64,000 nt of DNA, from positions 434,001-498,000 of the forward strand of contig NZ_LJOD01000001.1 of assembly GCF_001295265.1 (NCBI RefSeq), read 5' to 3'. Made by a program: the position numbers and the translations under genes. Shown here piece after piece: positions 1 to 8,338 of this stretch; within the stretch, counting starts at the first letter, position 1; each line of letters starts with the position of its first letter. Below the pieces are notes generated by a model. That model made no database searches and was not told the origin of the DNA. It saw only the letters and a list, made by a program, of their open reading frames with translations. The DNA is from Chryseobacterium indologenes (GTDB lineage: Bacteria > Bacteroidota > Bacteroidia > Flavobacteriales > Weeksellaceae).

Positions 1-388
1 CGTAGATATATTCTTTATACAACTCTGAGTTATAATCAATTGTACGGAGATCCATTTCCATGCTGTGCAAAAACTGATTGATCAGCTGTATATCAATATC
101 ATACTGACGAACGGTTTCCTGAAATGAATGCAAAATGGGATTAAGTGATATGCCATCTTCCAGCGCATTATAGGTTTCAGCCTTCAATCTCTTCAAAAGC
201 TTCTCTTTGTCATAGCCATGAAAGCTATCTACAATTTCATCGGCAAGGCGCACATATCCATACACAGCATAAACAGCAGGTCTGATGGAAGGCTTCAATG
301 CCAGTATTCCCAATGAAAAACTGGTGCTGTATTTCTGAGTAGTGTGCTTACTGACTTCGTAAGACAATTCATCAAACAATTTTTTCAT
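1..388 (-). CDS. crtB: Phytoene synthase, partial (N-terminal part)
   Basis: Reading leftwards from an ATG at 388, about 129 residues are in the window and the gene runs off the left edge. The product would condense two geranylgeranyl diphosphates to phytoene. The N-terminus has the trans-isoprenyl synthase signature, a TSFSLG segment followed by YGYVRLADEIVDSF, whose acidic residues bind Mg-diphosphate in this family. The start lies one base after the crtI stop codon, so the two genes are surely co-transcribed and probably translationally coupled. The family call is firm; the C-terminal half cannot be checked. Confidence 0.9.
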   Translation of the reverse strand, partial: MKKLFDELSYEVSKHTTQKYSTSFSLGILALKPSIRPAVYAVYGYVRLADEIVDSFHGYDKEKLLKRLKAETYNALEDGISLNPILHSFQETVRQYDIDIQLINQFLHSMEMDLRTIDYNSELYKEYIY

Positions 389-389
389 A

Positions 390-1880
390 TTATTTCATTT
401 TTAGTTTACTTACTTCAGCCGCTACAATTTTCCCTGAAATAATTGACGGAGGAACCCCGGGCCCCGGAACCGTCAGCTGTCCTGCATAAAAAAGATTACT
501 GATCTTCCGGTTTCTTATTTTAGGTTTTAGGACTGCTGTCTGCGATAATGTATTGGATAATCCGTAAGCATTTCCCTGGTAAGCATTATAGTCCGAAATA
601 AAATCGCTTACACAATAGCTTCTTTTATATTCAATTCTGGAAATAAGGCGGCGCTCCCCGGTATGGTTTTCAATTCTTTCAAGCATTTCTGCCAGATATT
701 TTTCTCTTACATCTTCCTCATCATGAATTCCAGGAGCCAGAGGTAAGAGCAGGAAAAGATTTTCACAATCCTCGGGAGCAACATCCGGATCTGTTTTTGA
801 AGGACAGCACGCATAAAAAAGTGGTTTAGCAGGCCATTTCTTATTTTTATATATACAGTCTATATGATTGTCTAGTTCATTTTCAAAGAACAGGGTATGA
901 TGTTTTAAATGAGAAATCTTTCCTTTAATCCCCAGATAATAAATAAGGCATGAAGGAGCAAAGGTTCTGTTTTTCCAGTATGCATTATTATAGTTCCTGA
1001 GCGATTTAGGTATTAATGTTTCTGTATGGTGATAATCTGATGAAGCAATTACGGCATCAAATTCATACTCTTTACCATCTGCTGTTATTGAAGCAACCTT
1101 TCCGTTTTCTATATTAAGTTTCTTTACCTCATGATTAAAATGGAAAGTTACCCCTTGTTTTTCTGCCACTTCTTTCATTGCCGTGACAAGCCGGTAGAAC
1201 CCTCCCATCGGATATTTTGTTCCCAAAACATAGCCTCCGTAATTCATAAGGCTGTAAAGGGCCGGAATATGCTGAGGTGAGGCACCGAGAAATATAACCG
1301 GAAATTCCATCAGGGACCTGAGTTTCGGATCAGCAAAATAGCCTGAAACATATTTCCTGAAATCACTTAAAAGATTAAGCTTTAAGGCACTGGCTGCTAT
1401 TTTTAAAGAAATAAATTCCATCCAGCTATAGCAGGGTTTTGTGACAAAATCTTTCATTCCCACTTCATATTTAAATTGAGCAGACTTCATAAATTTGTCA
1501 TACTGCCTGGCCGCTCCGGGCTCTATTTTTTCAAATAATTCACGGATATCACCATTTTTTTCCGGAACGGAAATCTTTTCTTTTGAAAAAACCATTTCAA
1601 ACTGAGGATCTAAAGAAACCAGGCTAAAAAAATCGGCTGCTTTACAATTAAAATCAGTGAAAAAGCCTTCGATAATATCATGCATCCAGTACCAGCTGGG
1701 CCCCATATCAAAAACATATCCTTCGTCTGTCTTAAATTGTCTTGCCCGTCCGCCGGGCTGGTTGTGCTTTTCAAATACATGTACTTCATTTCCGGATTTC
1801 GCTGCGTATGCAGCAGCAGAGAGGCCGGAAAATCCAGAACCTATCACCGCAATCCTCTTTTTCTGGGTTTCAGTATTCAT
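390..1880 (-). CDS. crtI: Phytoene desaturase (CrtI family)
   Basis: A 496-residue FAD-dependent desaturase that converts phytoene towards lycopene at the membrane. The N-terminal dinucleotide-binding fold is clear: IAVIGSGFSGLSAA near residues 10-23, then the acidic VFEKH strand end and the GGRARQF loop typical of CrtI. The C-terminus has the FAD-proximal motif FYAGQLTVPGPGVPPSIISG. Length is normal for bacterial CrtI (about 490-500). It sits between marR upstream (44-base gap) and crtB downstream (one base), forming a marR-crtI-crtB operon. A CrtD- or CrtO-type desaturase is possible, but pairing with crtB favours CrtI. Confidence 0.93.
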   Translation of the reverse strand: MNTETQKKRIAVIGSGFSGLSAAAYAAKSGNEVHVFEKHNQPGGRARQFKTDEGYVFDMGPSWYWMHDIIEGFFTDFNCKAADFFSLVSLDPQFEMVFSKEKISVPEKNGDIRELFEKIEPGAARQYDKFMKSAQFKYEVGMKDFVTKPCYSWMEFISLKIAASALKLNLLSDFRKYVSGYFADPKLRSLMEFPVIFLGASPQHIPALYSLMNYGGYVLGTKYPMGGFYRLVTAMKEVAEKQGVTFHFNHEVKKLNIENGKVASITADGKEYEFDAVIASSDYHHTETLIPKSLRNYNNAYWKNRTFAPSCLIYYLGIKGKISHLKHHTLFFENELDNHIDCIYKNKKWPAKPLFYACCPSKTDPDVAPEDCENLFLLLPLAPGIHDEEDVREKYLAEMLERIENHTGERRLISRIEYKRSYCVSDFISDYNAYQGNAYGLSNTLSQTAVLKPKIRNRKISNLFYAGQLTVPGPGVPPSIISGKIVAAEVSKLKMK

Positions 1881-1924
1881 TGTTATTTATTTAATAGTCT
1901 GAACAGGTATTTTTTTATGCTGAA

Positions 1925-2581
1925 TCAGTTCAACCTTTTATAAGCAGCATCCAGCAGATCCCTTGCTTCAAGATTCATACGGTAAAAAGAATCGTGGAAT
2001 TCATCAAGTTTAGAGAGTATGGCAATGAGCAGCATTTGTTCGGAATGCGTCAGGTCCCCTACTACAACCCTTGAAGCTTTACGGATTTCACTCATATGCT
2101 CCTCCAATACGGCAAACCCTTTGTCTGTCATCTGGATGTATTTTTCCCGTTTATCTTTTTCAGAAACTGTCTGCTTAACCCAGCCATTACGGATTAATCG
2201 GTTAATAATCAGTATCCCTGAAGATTTCTCATGAAGATTATGTCTTATCAATTCCATTTTTGTCATAGCTCCCATTGTTTTCAGGCTTATCAGATAAATA
2301 AAATCATCCTGACTTGAAAAAACAGAATTGCCGATTGACCGTGAATATGTTTTTGCATACCTCCCCATTCTTATCAATAAAGTATTGATGATACTGTCGG
2401 AGCTCCTCCCTGACTCCTTACCTATCCAGTCAGGATCATCCGGCTCAGAAGCATTTTTACAGGAAGCATTCATCCACTCAGTAAATCCCCTGAGATCGTT
2501 GCTGTATATCGTCCTATCTTCATTTTGTTCTATAAATTGCTGAACAAGTTCCACAACTGCTTTTATAAGATCAAAATTCAT
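1925..2581 (-). CDS. MarR-family transcriptional regulator of the crt operon
   Basis: A 218-residue regulator when started at the ATG at 2581. A TTG seven codons further upstream also keeps the frame open, but it lies inside the promoter palindrome, so the ATG is preferred. Roughly residues 105-175 form the winged helix: MTKMELIRHNL, then a recognition segment SSGILIINRLIRNGWV and a wing with KDKREKYIQMTDKG. The remaining N-terminal 100 residues are longer than in a minimal MarR protein. It is the first gene of the crtI-crtB operon and probably regulates it and itself. The inducer is unknown. Confidence 0.85.
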   Translation of the reverse strand: MNFDLIKAVVELVQQFIEQNEDRTIYSNDLRGFTEWMNASCKNASEPDDPDWIGKESGRSSDSIINTLLIRMGRYAKTYSRSIGNSVFSSQDDFIYLISLKTMGAMTKMELIRHNLHEKSSGILIINRLIRNGWVKQTVSEKDKREKYIQMTDKGFAVLEEHMSEIRKASRVVVGDLTHSEQMLLIAILSKLDEFHDSFYRMNLEARDLLDAAYKRLN

Positions 2582-2591
2582 TTCAAACAAA

Positions 2592-2611
2592 TTAGTATAC
2601 AAATATACTAA
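2592..2611 (-). promoter_or_regulatory. MarR-type operator over the crt operon promoter
   Basis: TTAGTATA, a 4-base spacer, then TATACTAA: a perfect inverted repeat with 8-base arms, ending 11 bases before the marR ATG. On the minus strand it contains TATATTTG (2600-2607), a good match to the Bacteroidota -7 box TAnnTTTG. No convincing -33 TTTG was found. A MarR dimer here would block RNA polymerase, so autorepression is likely. Confidence 0.7.
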
Positions 2612-2744
2612 TAAAAGATTATAAATATACTTTTATTTTGTTTTTATTTTGAACTTCAGAATTGTTTAAATACTTATTTCAAAAAAAAGACAGCATGAAT
2701 TCAAAAAACAAATACATGAAAAACAATAAATTAACAACAGAACA

Positions 2745-2780
2745 TAAAAAAACCTGTCCAATAAAAGACAGGTTAAAAAA
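2745..2780 (-). terminator. Rho-independent terminator
   Basis: AACCTGTC (2751-2758), 8-base loop, GACAGGTT (2767-2774), with A/T tracts on both sides. It lies between the secreted-protein gene ending at 2912 and the marR promoter, and would stop leftward transcription before the crt operon. The rest of 2612-2911 shows no gene. Confidence 0.75.
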
Positions 2781-2911
2781 TCAATATAATATCAATAGCT
2801 AATAATTCAATAGTCTATTAATACTCCAAAATACGTTTTTCTACAGATGAGATCCGGATGAATGAGAGCTATTTAATACAAAGTTTAAAGCAGCATTTAC
2901 TGATGTAAAAA

Positions 2912-3268
2912 TTAAACCGGGGCATAACAGTATAAACACATCCAGCGTCCTTCATTATTTACAGCCTCAGCATCAAATACATAAAGTCCTTTGCTTACAA
3001 TGTATTCTCTCTGGCTTTCCGTATTCCCTCCATCGGAAATAGTGGTTATATAAATGATGACACCATCCTGTTCGGCTCCGTATAAATTATTGCCTTTTGC
3101 TGTCAGCTCTGCTAATGTTAGTCTTGGAGGCAGTAATCCATCAATTTTCAGGGCTTCTTTTTTTGCAGTTACGTCCAGGGTAGCCTTTGGAGTATCTGTG
3201 TTAATTCCGGTTTGAGCAGACAAGCAGGATGCTGCAGCAATACAAATAATACTTAAAAAAGTTTTCAT
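2912..3268 (-). CDS. Small secreted protein of unknown function
   Basis: 118 residues with a clear Sec signal peptide (KTFLSIICIAAASCLSAQ) predicted to be cut after the Ala-Gln region near residue 19. The mature part begins TGINTDTPKATLDVT, a sequence style common in Bacteroidota exported proteins whose N-terminus names repeated model entries, followed by a short beta-rich region and an end with two Cys (MCLYCYAPV). No enzymatic motif is visible and no T9SS C-terminal domain was recognised. It appears to be a single-gene transcript. Function not recognised. Confidence 0.7.
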   Translation of the reverse strand: MKTFLSIICIAAASCLSAQTGINTDTPKATLDVTAKKEALKIDGLLPPRLTLAELTAKGNNLYGAEQDGVIIYITTISDGGNTESQREYIVSKGLYVFDAEAVNNEGRWMCLYCYAPV

Positions 3269-3460
3269 GTTGATTATAATTTTAATAATGTATAAGTTTT
3301 TAATAACCTCAGCCCGGGATAAAGATATCAGATAGGTACAGTTTTTAAGTCTGGAAGCGAAAAAGTACAGCTTTCAGCCTTTATACCCCAAGTCTTTAAC
3401 CTGAACTTTTCTTACTAAGAAAAATCAGACAAATATATAATCTTTAAAAAAAATACTGGA

Positions 3461-3470
3461 TAAACGTTTA
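3461..3470. promoter_or_regulatory. LacI-type operator candidate (distal)
   Basis: TAAACGTTTA, a perfect 10-base palindrome with the AAACGTTT core typical of LacI/GalR-family operators, about 200 bases upstream of the lacI gene at 3673. The same core recurs in front of the fructokinase gene at 4717. The rest of the 3269-3672 gap is AT-rich and shows no gene. Confidence 0.6.
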
Positions 3471-3648
3471 ACTAAATTTAATAATCATTAGGCTATAATG
3501 TAATAATTTATTAACACCAGAGTAATTAATACATAATAAAGCATTGAAAAACAAATACTTACATTATGATTGGAAATTTTGCGAATTTACATTATTTTAT
3601 TAAACTACCAAAAAAATCCTGCTATTGTTTTTTTACTATTTTATGAAA

Positions 3649-3656
3649 TATTTTTG
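3649..3656 (+). promoter_or_regulatory. -7 box of the LacI operon promoter
   Basis: TATTTTTG matches the Bacteroidota TAnnTTTG -7 consensus 17 bases before the lacI start codon. A TTG at 3625-3627 lies 21 bases upstream and could serve as the -33 element. Confidence 0.5.
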
Positions 3657-3672
3657 CACAACAAATAATTAA

Positions 3673-4680
3673 ATGAAAAGACCTTCTATAAAAGATATTG
3701 CAACATTGGCAGGAGTTTCCGTAGCCACGGTATCTTATGTTCTCAACAGAAAGGAAGGGCAGCGTATTGGCGAGGAGACCCGAAAAAAAATTTTTGAAAT
3801 TGCTGAAACGATTAACTACACTCCCAATAAGATAGCTAAAAGTCTTAAAACCAATAAAACTAAGCTTCTGGGACTTATTGTTGCAGATATTTCTAATGAA
3901 TTCTACTCGCATATGGCAAGGAATCTGGAAGATAAGGCTTTAAAACTAGGCTATACTCTGATTATTGGCAGCTCTGATGAAAATGCAGATAAATTTAAAA
4001 AACTTACAGAGCTTTTTTCTCAGCAGCAGGTAGACGGAATGATTGTTGCCCCGGTAGCAGGATCAGAAAAAACACTTGAAAGCCTTATCAATATCAAATA
4101 TCCCGTTGTCACTATTGACAGGTATCTTAAGGGTGTTACCATTCCCGGGATTACCATTGATAATCAGGAAATAGCAGAGAGTACGGCCAGATTACTGATC
4201 AGTAAGAATTTCAATAAAATAATTTATGCCGGTTACGAAACAGAGCTTCCGCAACTGCTGGACCGTCAGCACGGTTTTGAAAAAGCGGTAAAATCTTCAG
4301 AAAAACCGCTTGAAATACACTACCTTTTGGTAGGATTAGAAAATATAGCCCAAGAAGTTCATTTAAAGCTAGAGAAGATGCTTGGAACAACACCGGAAAA
4401 CACAGCACTGTATTTTTCCAGTAATAAACTGGCAGTAGCCGGACTTTCCTATATTGTTAAAAATAATATAAAGGTTCCGGAACAGGTATCTGTAGTGGCC
4501 TTTGATGAAACTGATGCATATGACCTTTTCCCTACGGAAATAACCTATATTCAGCAGCCTATCGAAGAGATGGCCGAAGAAGCTATTAAGCTGCTGGATG
4601 GGCAGATCAGTAATTATGCAGAAACCGGAAAAAAAGTTACCTTAACAGCCAAGCTGGTCTCTAAGGCCTCTTTAAAATAA
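3673..4680 (+). CDS. LacI-family transcriptional regulator of the sugar operon
   Basis: 335 residues with the full LacI layout: N-terminal helix-turn-helix (SIKDIATLAGVSVATVSYVL, residues 5-24), a hinge helix near 45-58, then a periplasmic-binding-protein-like ligand domain starting LLGLIVADISNEFYS. It heads a run of genes for a fructokinase, an MFS sugar transporter, a porin and a sugar epimerase, only 54 bases before the next start. Two AAACGTTT palindromes, upstream of itself and between it and the kinase, are likely operators. The effector is probably the substrate or product of the kinase or epimerase. Confidence 0.9.
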   Translation: MKRPSIKDIATLAGVSVATVSYVLNRKEGQRIGEETRKKIFEIAETINYTPNKIAKSLKTNKTKLLGLIVADISNEFYSHMARNLEDKALKLGYTLIIGSSDENADKFKKLTELFSQQQVDGMIVAPVAGSEKTLESLINIKYPVVTIDRYLKGVTIPGITIDNQEIAESTARLLISKNFNKIIYAGYETELPQLLDRQHGFEKAVKSSEKPLEIHYLLVGLENIAQEVHLKLEKMLGTTPENTALYFSSNKLAVAGLSYIVKNNIKVPEQVSVVAFDETDAYDLFPTEITYIQQPIEEMAEEAIKLLDGQISNYAETGKKVTLTAKLVSKASLK

Positions 4681-4716
4681 CCCAATTACAATTAATCATT
4701 TTTTTTATATAATAAC

Positions 4717-4728
4717 TTAAACGTTTAA
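4717..4728. promoter_or_regulatory. LacI-type operator (proximal)
   Basis: TTAAACGTTTAA, a perfect 12-base palindrome six bases before the fructokinase ATG. It shares its AAACGTTT core with the palindrome at 3461. The location right after lacI suggests a separate, repressed promoter for the catabolic genes. Confidence 0.7.
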
Positions 4729-4734
4729 CCAATT

Positions 4735-5649
4735 ATGAATACAGAAAATATTAACTATGTGGTATGCTTTGGGGAGGTTCTCTGGGATATCTTCCCTTCC
4801 GGTTCCAGAGCTGGTGGTGCACCATTTAATGTAGCCTACCATCTTTTCAAAATGGGAATTGATACAAAAATGCTCAGCAGAACAGGAAATGATGAGTTAG
4901 GTCATCAGCTTCTCAATCAAATCGATCAGTGGGGAATAACAAAGGATTTTATACAGGTGGATCAGGAAAAGCCAACAGGAACTGTACTTGCTGATTTTGA
5001 TGAGCATGGAGAAGCACGATATGAAATTGTAAAAGATGCGGCATGGGATTTTATTGAGGTTCTTCCGGAGCATACAGAACTGGTTCAAGGTTCTAAGGCA
5101 TTTGTTTTTGGAAGTCTGATCGCGAGAAATGAAGTTTCCAAAAAAACGTTACTGGAACTTTTAGAGCATTCAGAATTCAGGGTATTTGATGTTAATTTCC
5201 GCCCTCCTTTCACTGATTCTGATTTCATTAAAAAACTGCTGCACAAAGCTGATCTTGTTAAAATGAACAAAGCGGAGCTTAGAACAATCCTGGAATTTCT
5301 CGGCGTAGATTATGTTGATGAAGATATCAGTATCAGACATCTTCAGAATTATTTTGACCTGAATGAAATTGTTCTTACCAAAGGAAGTAAAGGGGCCAGG
5401 TATTTTGTAGGCAGTACCTCTTACAATTTTCCGGCAGTTCATATTGAGATTGCAGACACGGTAGGAAGCGGAGATTCGTTTCTTGCGGGGTTTCTGTCTA
5501 AAAGGATTCAGGGCAGCTCACCTGAAGAGATTATGAAGCAAGCGACGTCGTTAGGTGCTTTTATCACTTCAAAATCCGGTGCGTGCCCGGATTATACGTA
5601 TGAGGAATTCAGAACATTCAGAGAAAATAACTGCTGTAAAACTTCTTAA
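4735..5649 (+). CDS. Fructokinase, PfkB (ribokinase) family
   Basis: 304 residues, the usual length for PfkB sugar kinases. Probably phosphorylates fructose to fructose 6-phosphate with ATP in the cytoplasm. The N-terminus CFGEVLWDIFP followed by GGAPFNVAYHL is the fructokinase version of the family's sugar-binding strand. The C-terminal signature DTVGSGDSFLAGFL carries the anion hole and the catalytic base Asp247. It lies in the LacI operon; the following transporter gene starts 10 bases after its stop. Other ketohexoses could also be substrates, which the adjacent epimerase makes worth considering. Confidence 0.88.
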   Translation: MNTENINYVVCFGEVLWDIFPSGSRAGGAPFNVAYHLFKMGIDTKMLSRTGNDELGHQLLNQIDQWGITKDFIQVDQEKPTGTVLADFDEHGEARYEIVKDAAWDFIEVLPEHTELVQGSKAFVFGSLIARNEVSKKTLLELLEHSEFRVFDVNFRPPFTDSDFIKKLLHKADLVKMNKAELRTILEFLGVDYVDEDISIRHLQNYFDLNEIVLTKGSKGARYFVGSTSYNFPAVHIEIADTVGSGDSFLAGFLSKRIQGSSPEEIMKQATSLGAFITSKSGACPDYTYEEFRTFRENNCCKTS

Positions 5650-5659
5650 AACAGATACT

Positions 5660-6904
5660 ATGACTACTCCAAAATTTACAGATAAGAAATATTATATTAT
5701 CCTGTCTTTTGTGACTTCCCTATTCTTCTTCTGGGCTATTGCCCTTACCATGGGCGACGTCCTTAATAAGCATTTCCAGAATGTCCTTCACATCTCAAAA
5801 TCCAAATCAGGACTTGTGCAGCTTTCCATTTTTGGTGCCTATGCACTCATGGGGATTCCTGCAGGCCTGTTCATGAAAAAATTTGGCTATAAATTGGGTG
5901 TCATCTTAGGACTTTCATTGTTTGCTCTCGGATCTTTTTTATTTATCCCGGCAGCCAATGCTTCTTCCTTTGAATTTTTCAGATTGGCTCTTTTTGTTCT
6001 TGCCATGGGAATGGCAACGCTTGAAACTGTAGCTCACCCTTTTGTTGCCGCTTTAGGAGATGAAAGAACGAGTGATCAGAGAGTAAATTTTGCTCAGTCA
6101 TTTAATGGTTTGGGCGCTATCATTGGTCCTCTTTTAGGCGGGTATTTTATTTTCGGAACTCCGGATTCAGGATCAGGATCTCTGGATTCTGTAAAAAACC
6201 TTTATACCTGGATTGGTATTGTGATCCTGGTGATTACCCTTATTTTCAGCTTCATCAGAGTACCGGATCTGAAAGATCCTCACGCAGAAGAAAACCTGAT
6301 TCCTGAAAATGAAAACAGTGAAGACGTTTCTGTTTCAGATCCTGATGCTCCGCTCTATAAACAGAGGCATTTTATATTTGCAGTCATTGCCCAGTTTTTC
6401 AATATTGCAGCACAGGGTGGAACATGGGCATATTTTATCAATTACGGCGTAGAAAAAATGCACCTTCCAGAAATACAGGCATCCTATTATTTTTCATTGA
6501 GCATGGCTATGATGATGATCGGAAGGTTTATCGGAACCTTTCTGATGAGGTTCATTGCTCCCAATAAACTGCTGGCCATATTTACAGCATGTAATATTAT
6601 TCTCTGCCTGATTATTTCCCAGAGTTTCGGATGGGCCTCATTTATAAGTCTCATTTTACTCAACCTGTTCCTCAGTGTAATGTATCCTACCATTTTCAGT
6701 CTCGGACTTAAAAGATTGGGATCAAAGGTTCAGCAGGCTTCCTCATTCCTGGTGATGGCGATGTTTGGAGGCGCTGTTTTCCCTCCGATAATGGGCAGAA
6801 TTGCAGAGAAGGATATAGCGCACGCTTATCTCCTTCCTATTCTGTGCTATGTGGTTATTTTATTGTTTGCACTAAAATTCTATAAGCCTAAAACCCTTAA
6901 GTAA
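5660..6904 (+). CDS. Sugar:H+ symporter, MFS (FucP type)
   Basis: 414 residues from the ATG at 5660. The open frame extends further into the kinase gene, but the first transmembrane segment (YYIILSFVTSLFFFWAIALT) begins a few residues after this ATG, so the longer start is unlikely. About 12 hydrophobic segments are visible, with a longer charged loop in the middle (PHAEENLIPENENSED). The N-terminal pattern with GDVLNKHFQ and the GLVQLSIFGAYALMGIPAG segment matches the FucP/glucose-galactose porter group. It would import a hexose across the inner membrane in concert with the porin downstream. Confidence 0.85.
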   Translation: MTTPKFTDKKYYIILSFVTSLFFFWAIALTMGDVLNKHFQNVLHISKSKSGLVQLSIFGAYALMGIPAGLFMKKFGYKLGVILGLSLFALGSFLFIPAANASSFEFFRLALFVLAMGMATLETVAHPFVAALGDERTSDQRVNFAQSFNGLGAIIGPLLGGYFIFGTPDSGSGSLDSVKNLYTWIGIVILVITLIFSFIRVPDLKDPHAEENLIPENENSEDVSVSDPDAPLYKQRHFIFAVIAQFFNIAAQGGTWAYFINYGVEKMHLPEIQASYYFSLSMAMMMIGRFIGTFLMRFIAPNKLLAIFTACNIILCLIISQSFGWASFISLILLNLFLSVMYPTIFSLGLKRLGSKVQQASSFLVMAMFGGAVFPPIMGRIAEKDIAHAYLLPILCYVVILLFALKFYKPKTLK

Positions 6905-6909
6905 CTCCT

Positions 6910-8319
6910 ATGAAAACAAAGATGTTATGGATCTGGTGCATTTTACTTATATGCATCAGCAGGAAAATTAATGCCCAGATTACCATCACCAACAAGAAAT
7001 TTTCGTTGGGAACCACCGGGAGAATCGGAGCCGGATACTCTCCGAATGCAGACGGAAAAACAGGAAGACAGCTGAATCTGAATAATCAGGGATCTTTAGG
7101 GGGAAGGATGGACCAGGGAGATTATGTTGATTTTTTACCTGCTTTCCATTTCAGTCCTGTGGTTAACGGTGACAGTACAACAAGTACAAAGATTGATATG
7201 CAGGCAAGATTAAGCTTTTACTCCGGAGGAACTTTTCTTGGAAATGTAGATTCAAAATCTAATCAGGGAATGATTATAGCCTTACCGGAAGCATTTGTAG
7301 AGGCGAGGAATATTATGGGAAGCGATTGGGATGTATGGGCAGGGTCAAGATGGCTAAGGTATGACGACATTCATATTGCAGATTATTTTTATTTTGATGA
7401 CCACTCGGCAACCGGATGGGGAATAAAACATAAGAACACCCGGTTTTCCATGTTTTTTCCGGCAGCTATTGATACCGCAGCCAGTAATTCTACTCCATAC
7501 TCTTATACCAATGTCATCAGTGGATCAAAAAACCTGATCTACAGGCAGAGAGAAGTCTTTGTTCTGGAGCAGGCACTTCCTTTTAAAAATTCAGGACATT
7601 CTCTGAAGTTACTCGCAGAATTCCACCATGTAGAAAAATCAGGAGAAAACTCCATAGAGCAGTATCCGTCTGATCGGGGCTGGGTTTTCGGGGCGAAACT
7701 AAATACCCGTCTGCCTACAGAAATCCCGGGTTCATTCAATCAGATTTCTGTGAGATACGGAACCGGAATTGCCAATGGCGGAGATAATGGAAATACCCAG
7801 ACCTGGAGGACGTATGGAGCTCCTGATGAACTGACAAAAACATACAAAAGCGCTTATTCTCTCACAGTCGTTGAACATTTCCTTTGGAATATTTCAAATC
7901 GATGGGCGCTTAATCCCTATGCTGTTTTCACCAAAAGCAAAGGAGGATCCGTCAGCAATGATAAGGCTGTGGACTATTATCACCGTGAAATTTTCAACAG
8001 GAAAACAGAATTTAATACGGGAATAAGAGCCACCTATTATTTTAACAACTGGTTTCATCTCCTTTCCGAATTCCATTATGCTTCCCGGAAAAACGGGACA
8101 CAGGATGCTGCATCCATGATGAAGCTGGTTTTTGCTCCCACCATTGTTCCTACCGCAGAGCGAAGTGTTTGGGCCAGGCCCCACATCCGTTTTATTGCAG
8201 AAGTATCAAGATATAATAACCAGGCTATGAATAGTCTTTATTCCCCTTTTTTACAGCAGTCGGGAGCAAAAAGATTCGGAACTTATTTCGGAATACGAAC
8301 AGAATGGTGGATTTTTTAA
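6910..8319 (+). CDS. LamB-like carbohydrate porin
   Basis: 469 residues with an N-terminal signal peptide (about 22 residues, ending INAQ) and a beta-barrel-like alternation through to a terminal aromatic residue (WWIF end). A central stretch, WAGSRWLRYDDIHIADYFYF, resembles the maltoporin segment GKRFY...DVHMIDFYYWD, and GTTGRIGAGYSPN at the N-terminus fits the first strand. It would let the operon's sugar cross the outer membrane. Five bases separate it from the transporter gene. A porin here instead of a SusCD pair suggests a mono- or small oligosaccharide substrate. Confidence 0.75.
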   Translation: MKTKMLWIWCILLICISRKINAQITITNKKFSLGTTGRIGAGYSPNADGKTGRQLNLNNQGSLGGRMDQGDYVDFLPAFHFSPVVNGDSTTSTKIDMQARLSFYSGGTFLGNVDSKSNQGMIIALPEAFVEARNIMGSDWDVWAGSRWLRYDDIHIADYFYFDDHSATGWGIKHKNTRFSMFFPAAIDTAASNSTPYSYTNVISGSKNLIYRQREVFVLEQALPFKNSGHSLKLLAEFHHVEKSGENSIEQYPSDRGWVFGAKLNTRLPTEIPGSFNQISVRYGTGIANGGDNGNTQTWRTYGAPDELTKTYKSAYSLTVVEHFLWNISNRWALNPYAVFTKSKGGSVSNDKAVDYYHREIFNRKTEFNTGIRATYYFNNWFHLLSEFHYASRKNGTQDAASMMKLVFAPTIVPTAERSVWARPHIRFIAEVSRYNNQAMNSLYSPFLQQSGAKRFGTYFGIRTEWWIF

Positions 8320-8338
8320 AAATAAAATAAAGAAAGTA

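Noticed and set aside
1657..1943. Plus-strand frames of 81 and 87 codons over the crtI start
   Set aside because: They are antisense to the highly conserved FAD-binding region of crtI.
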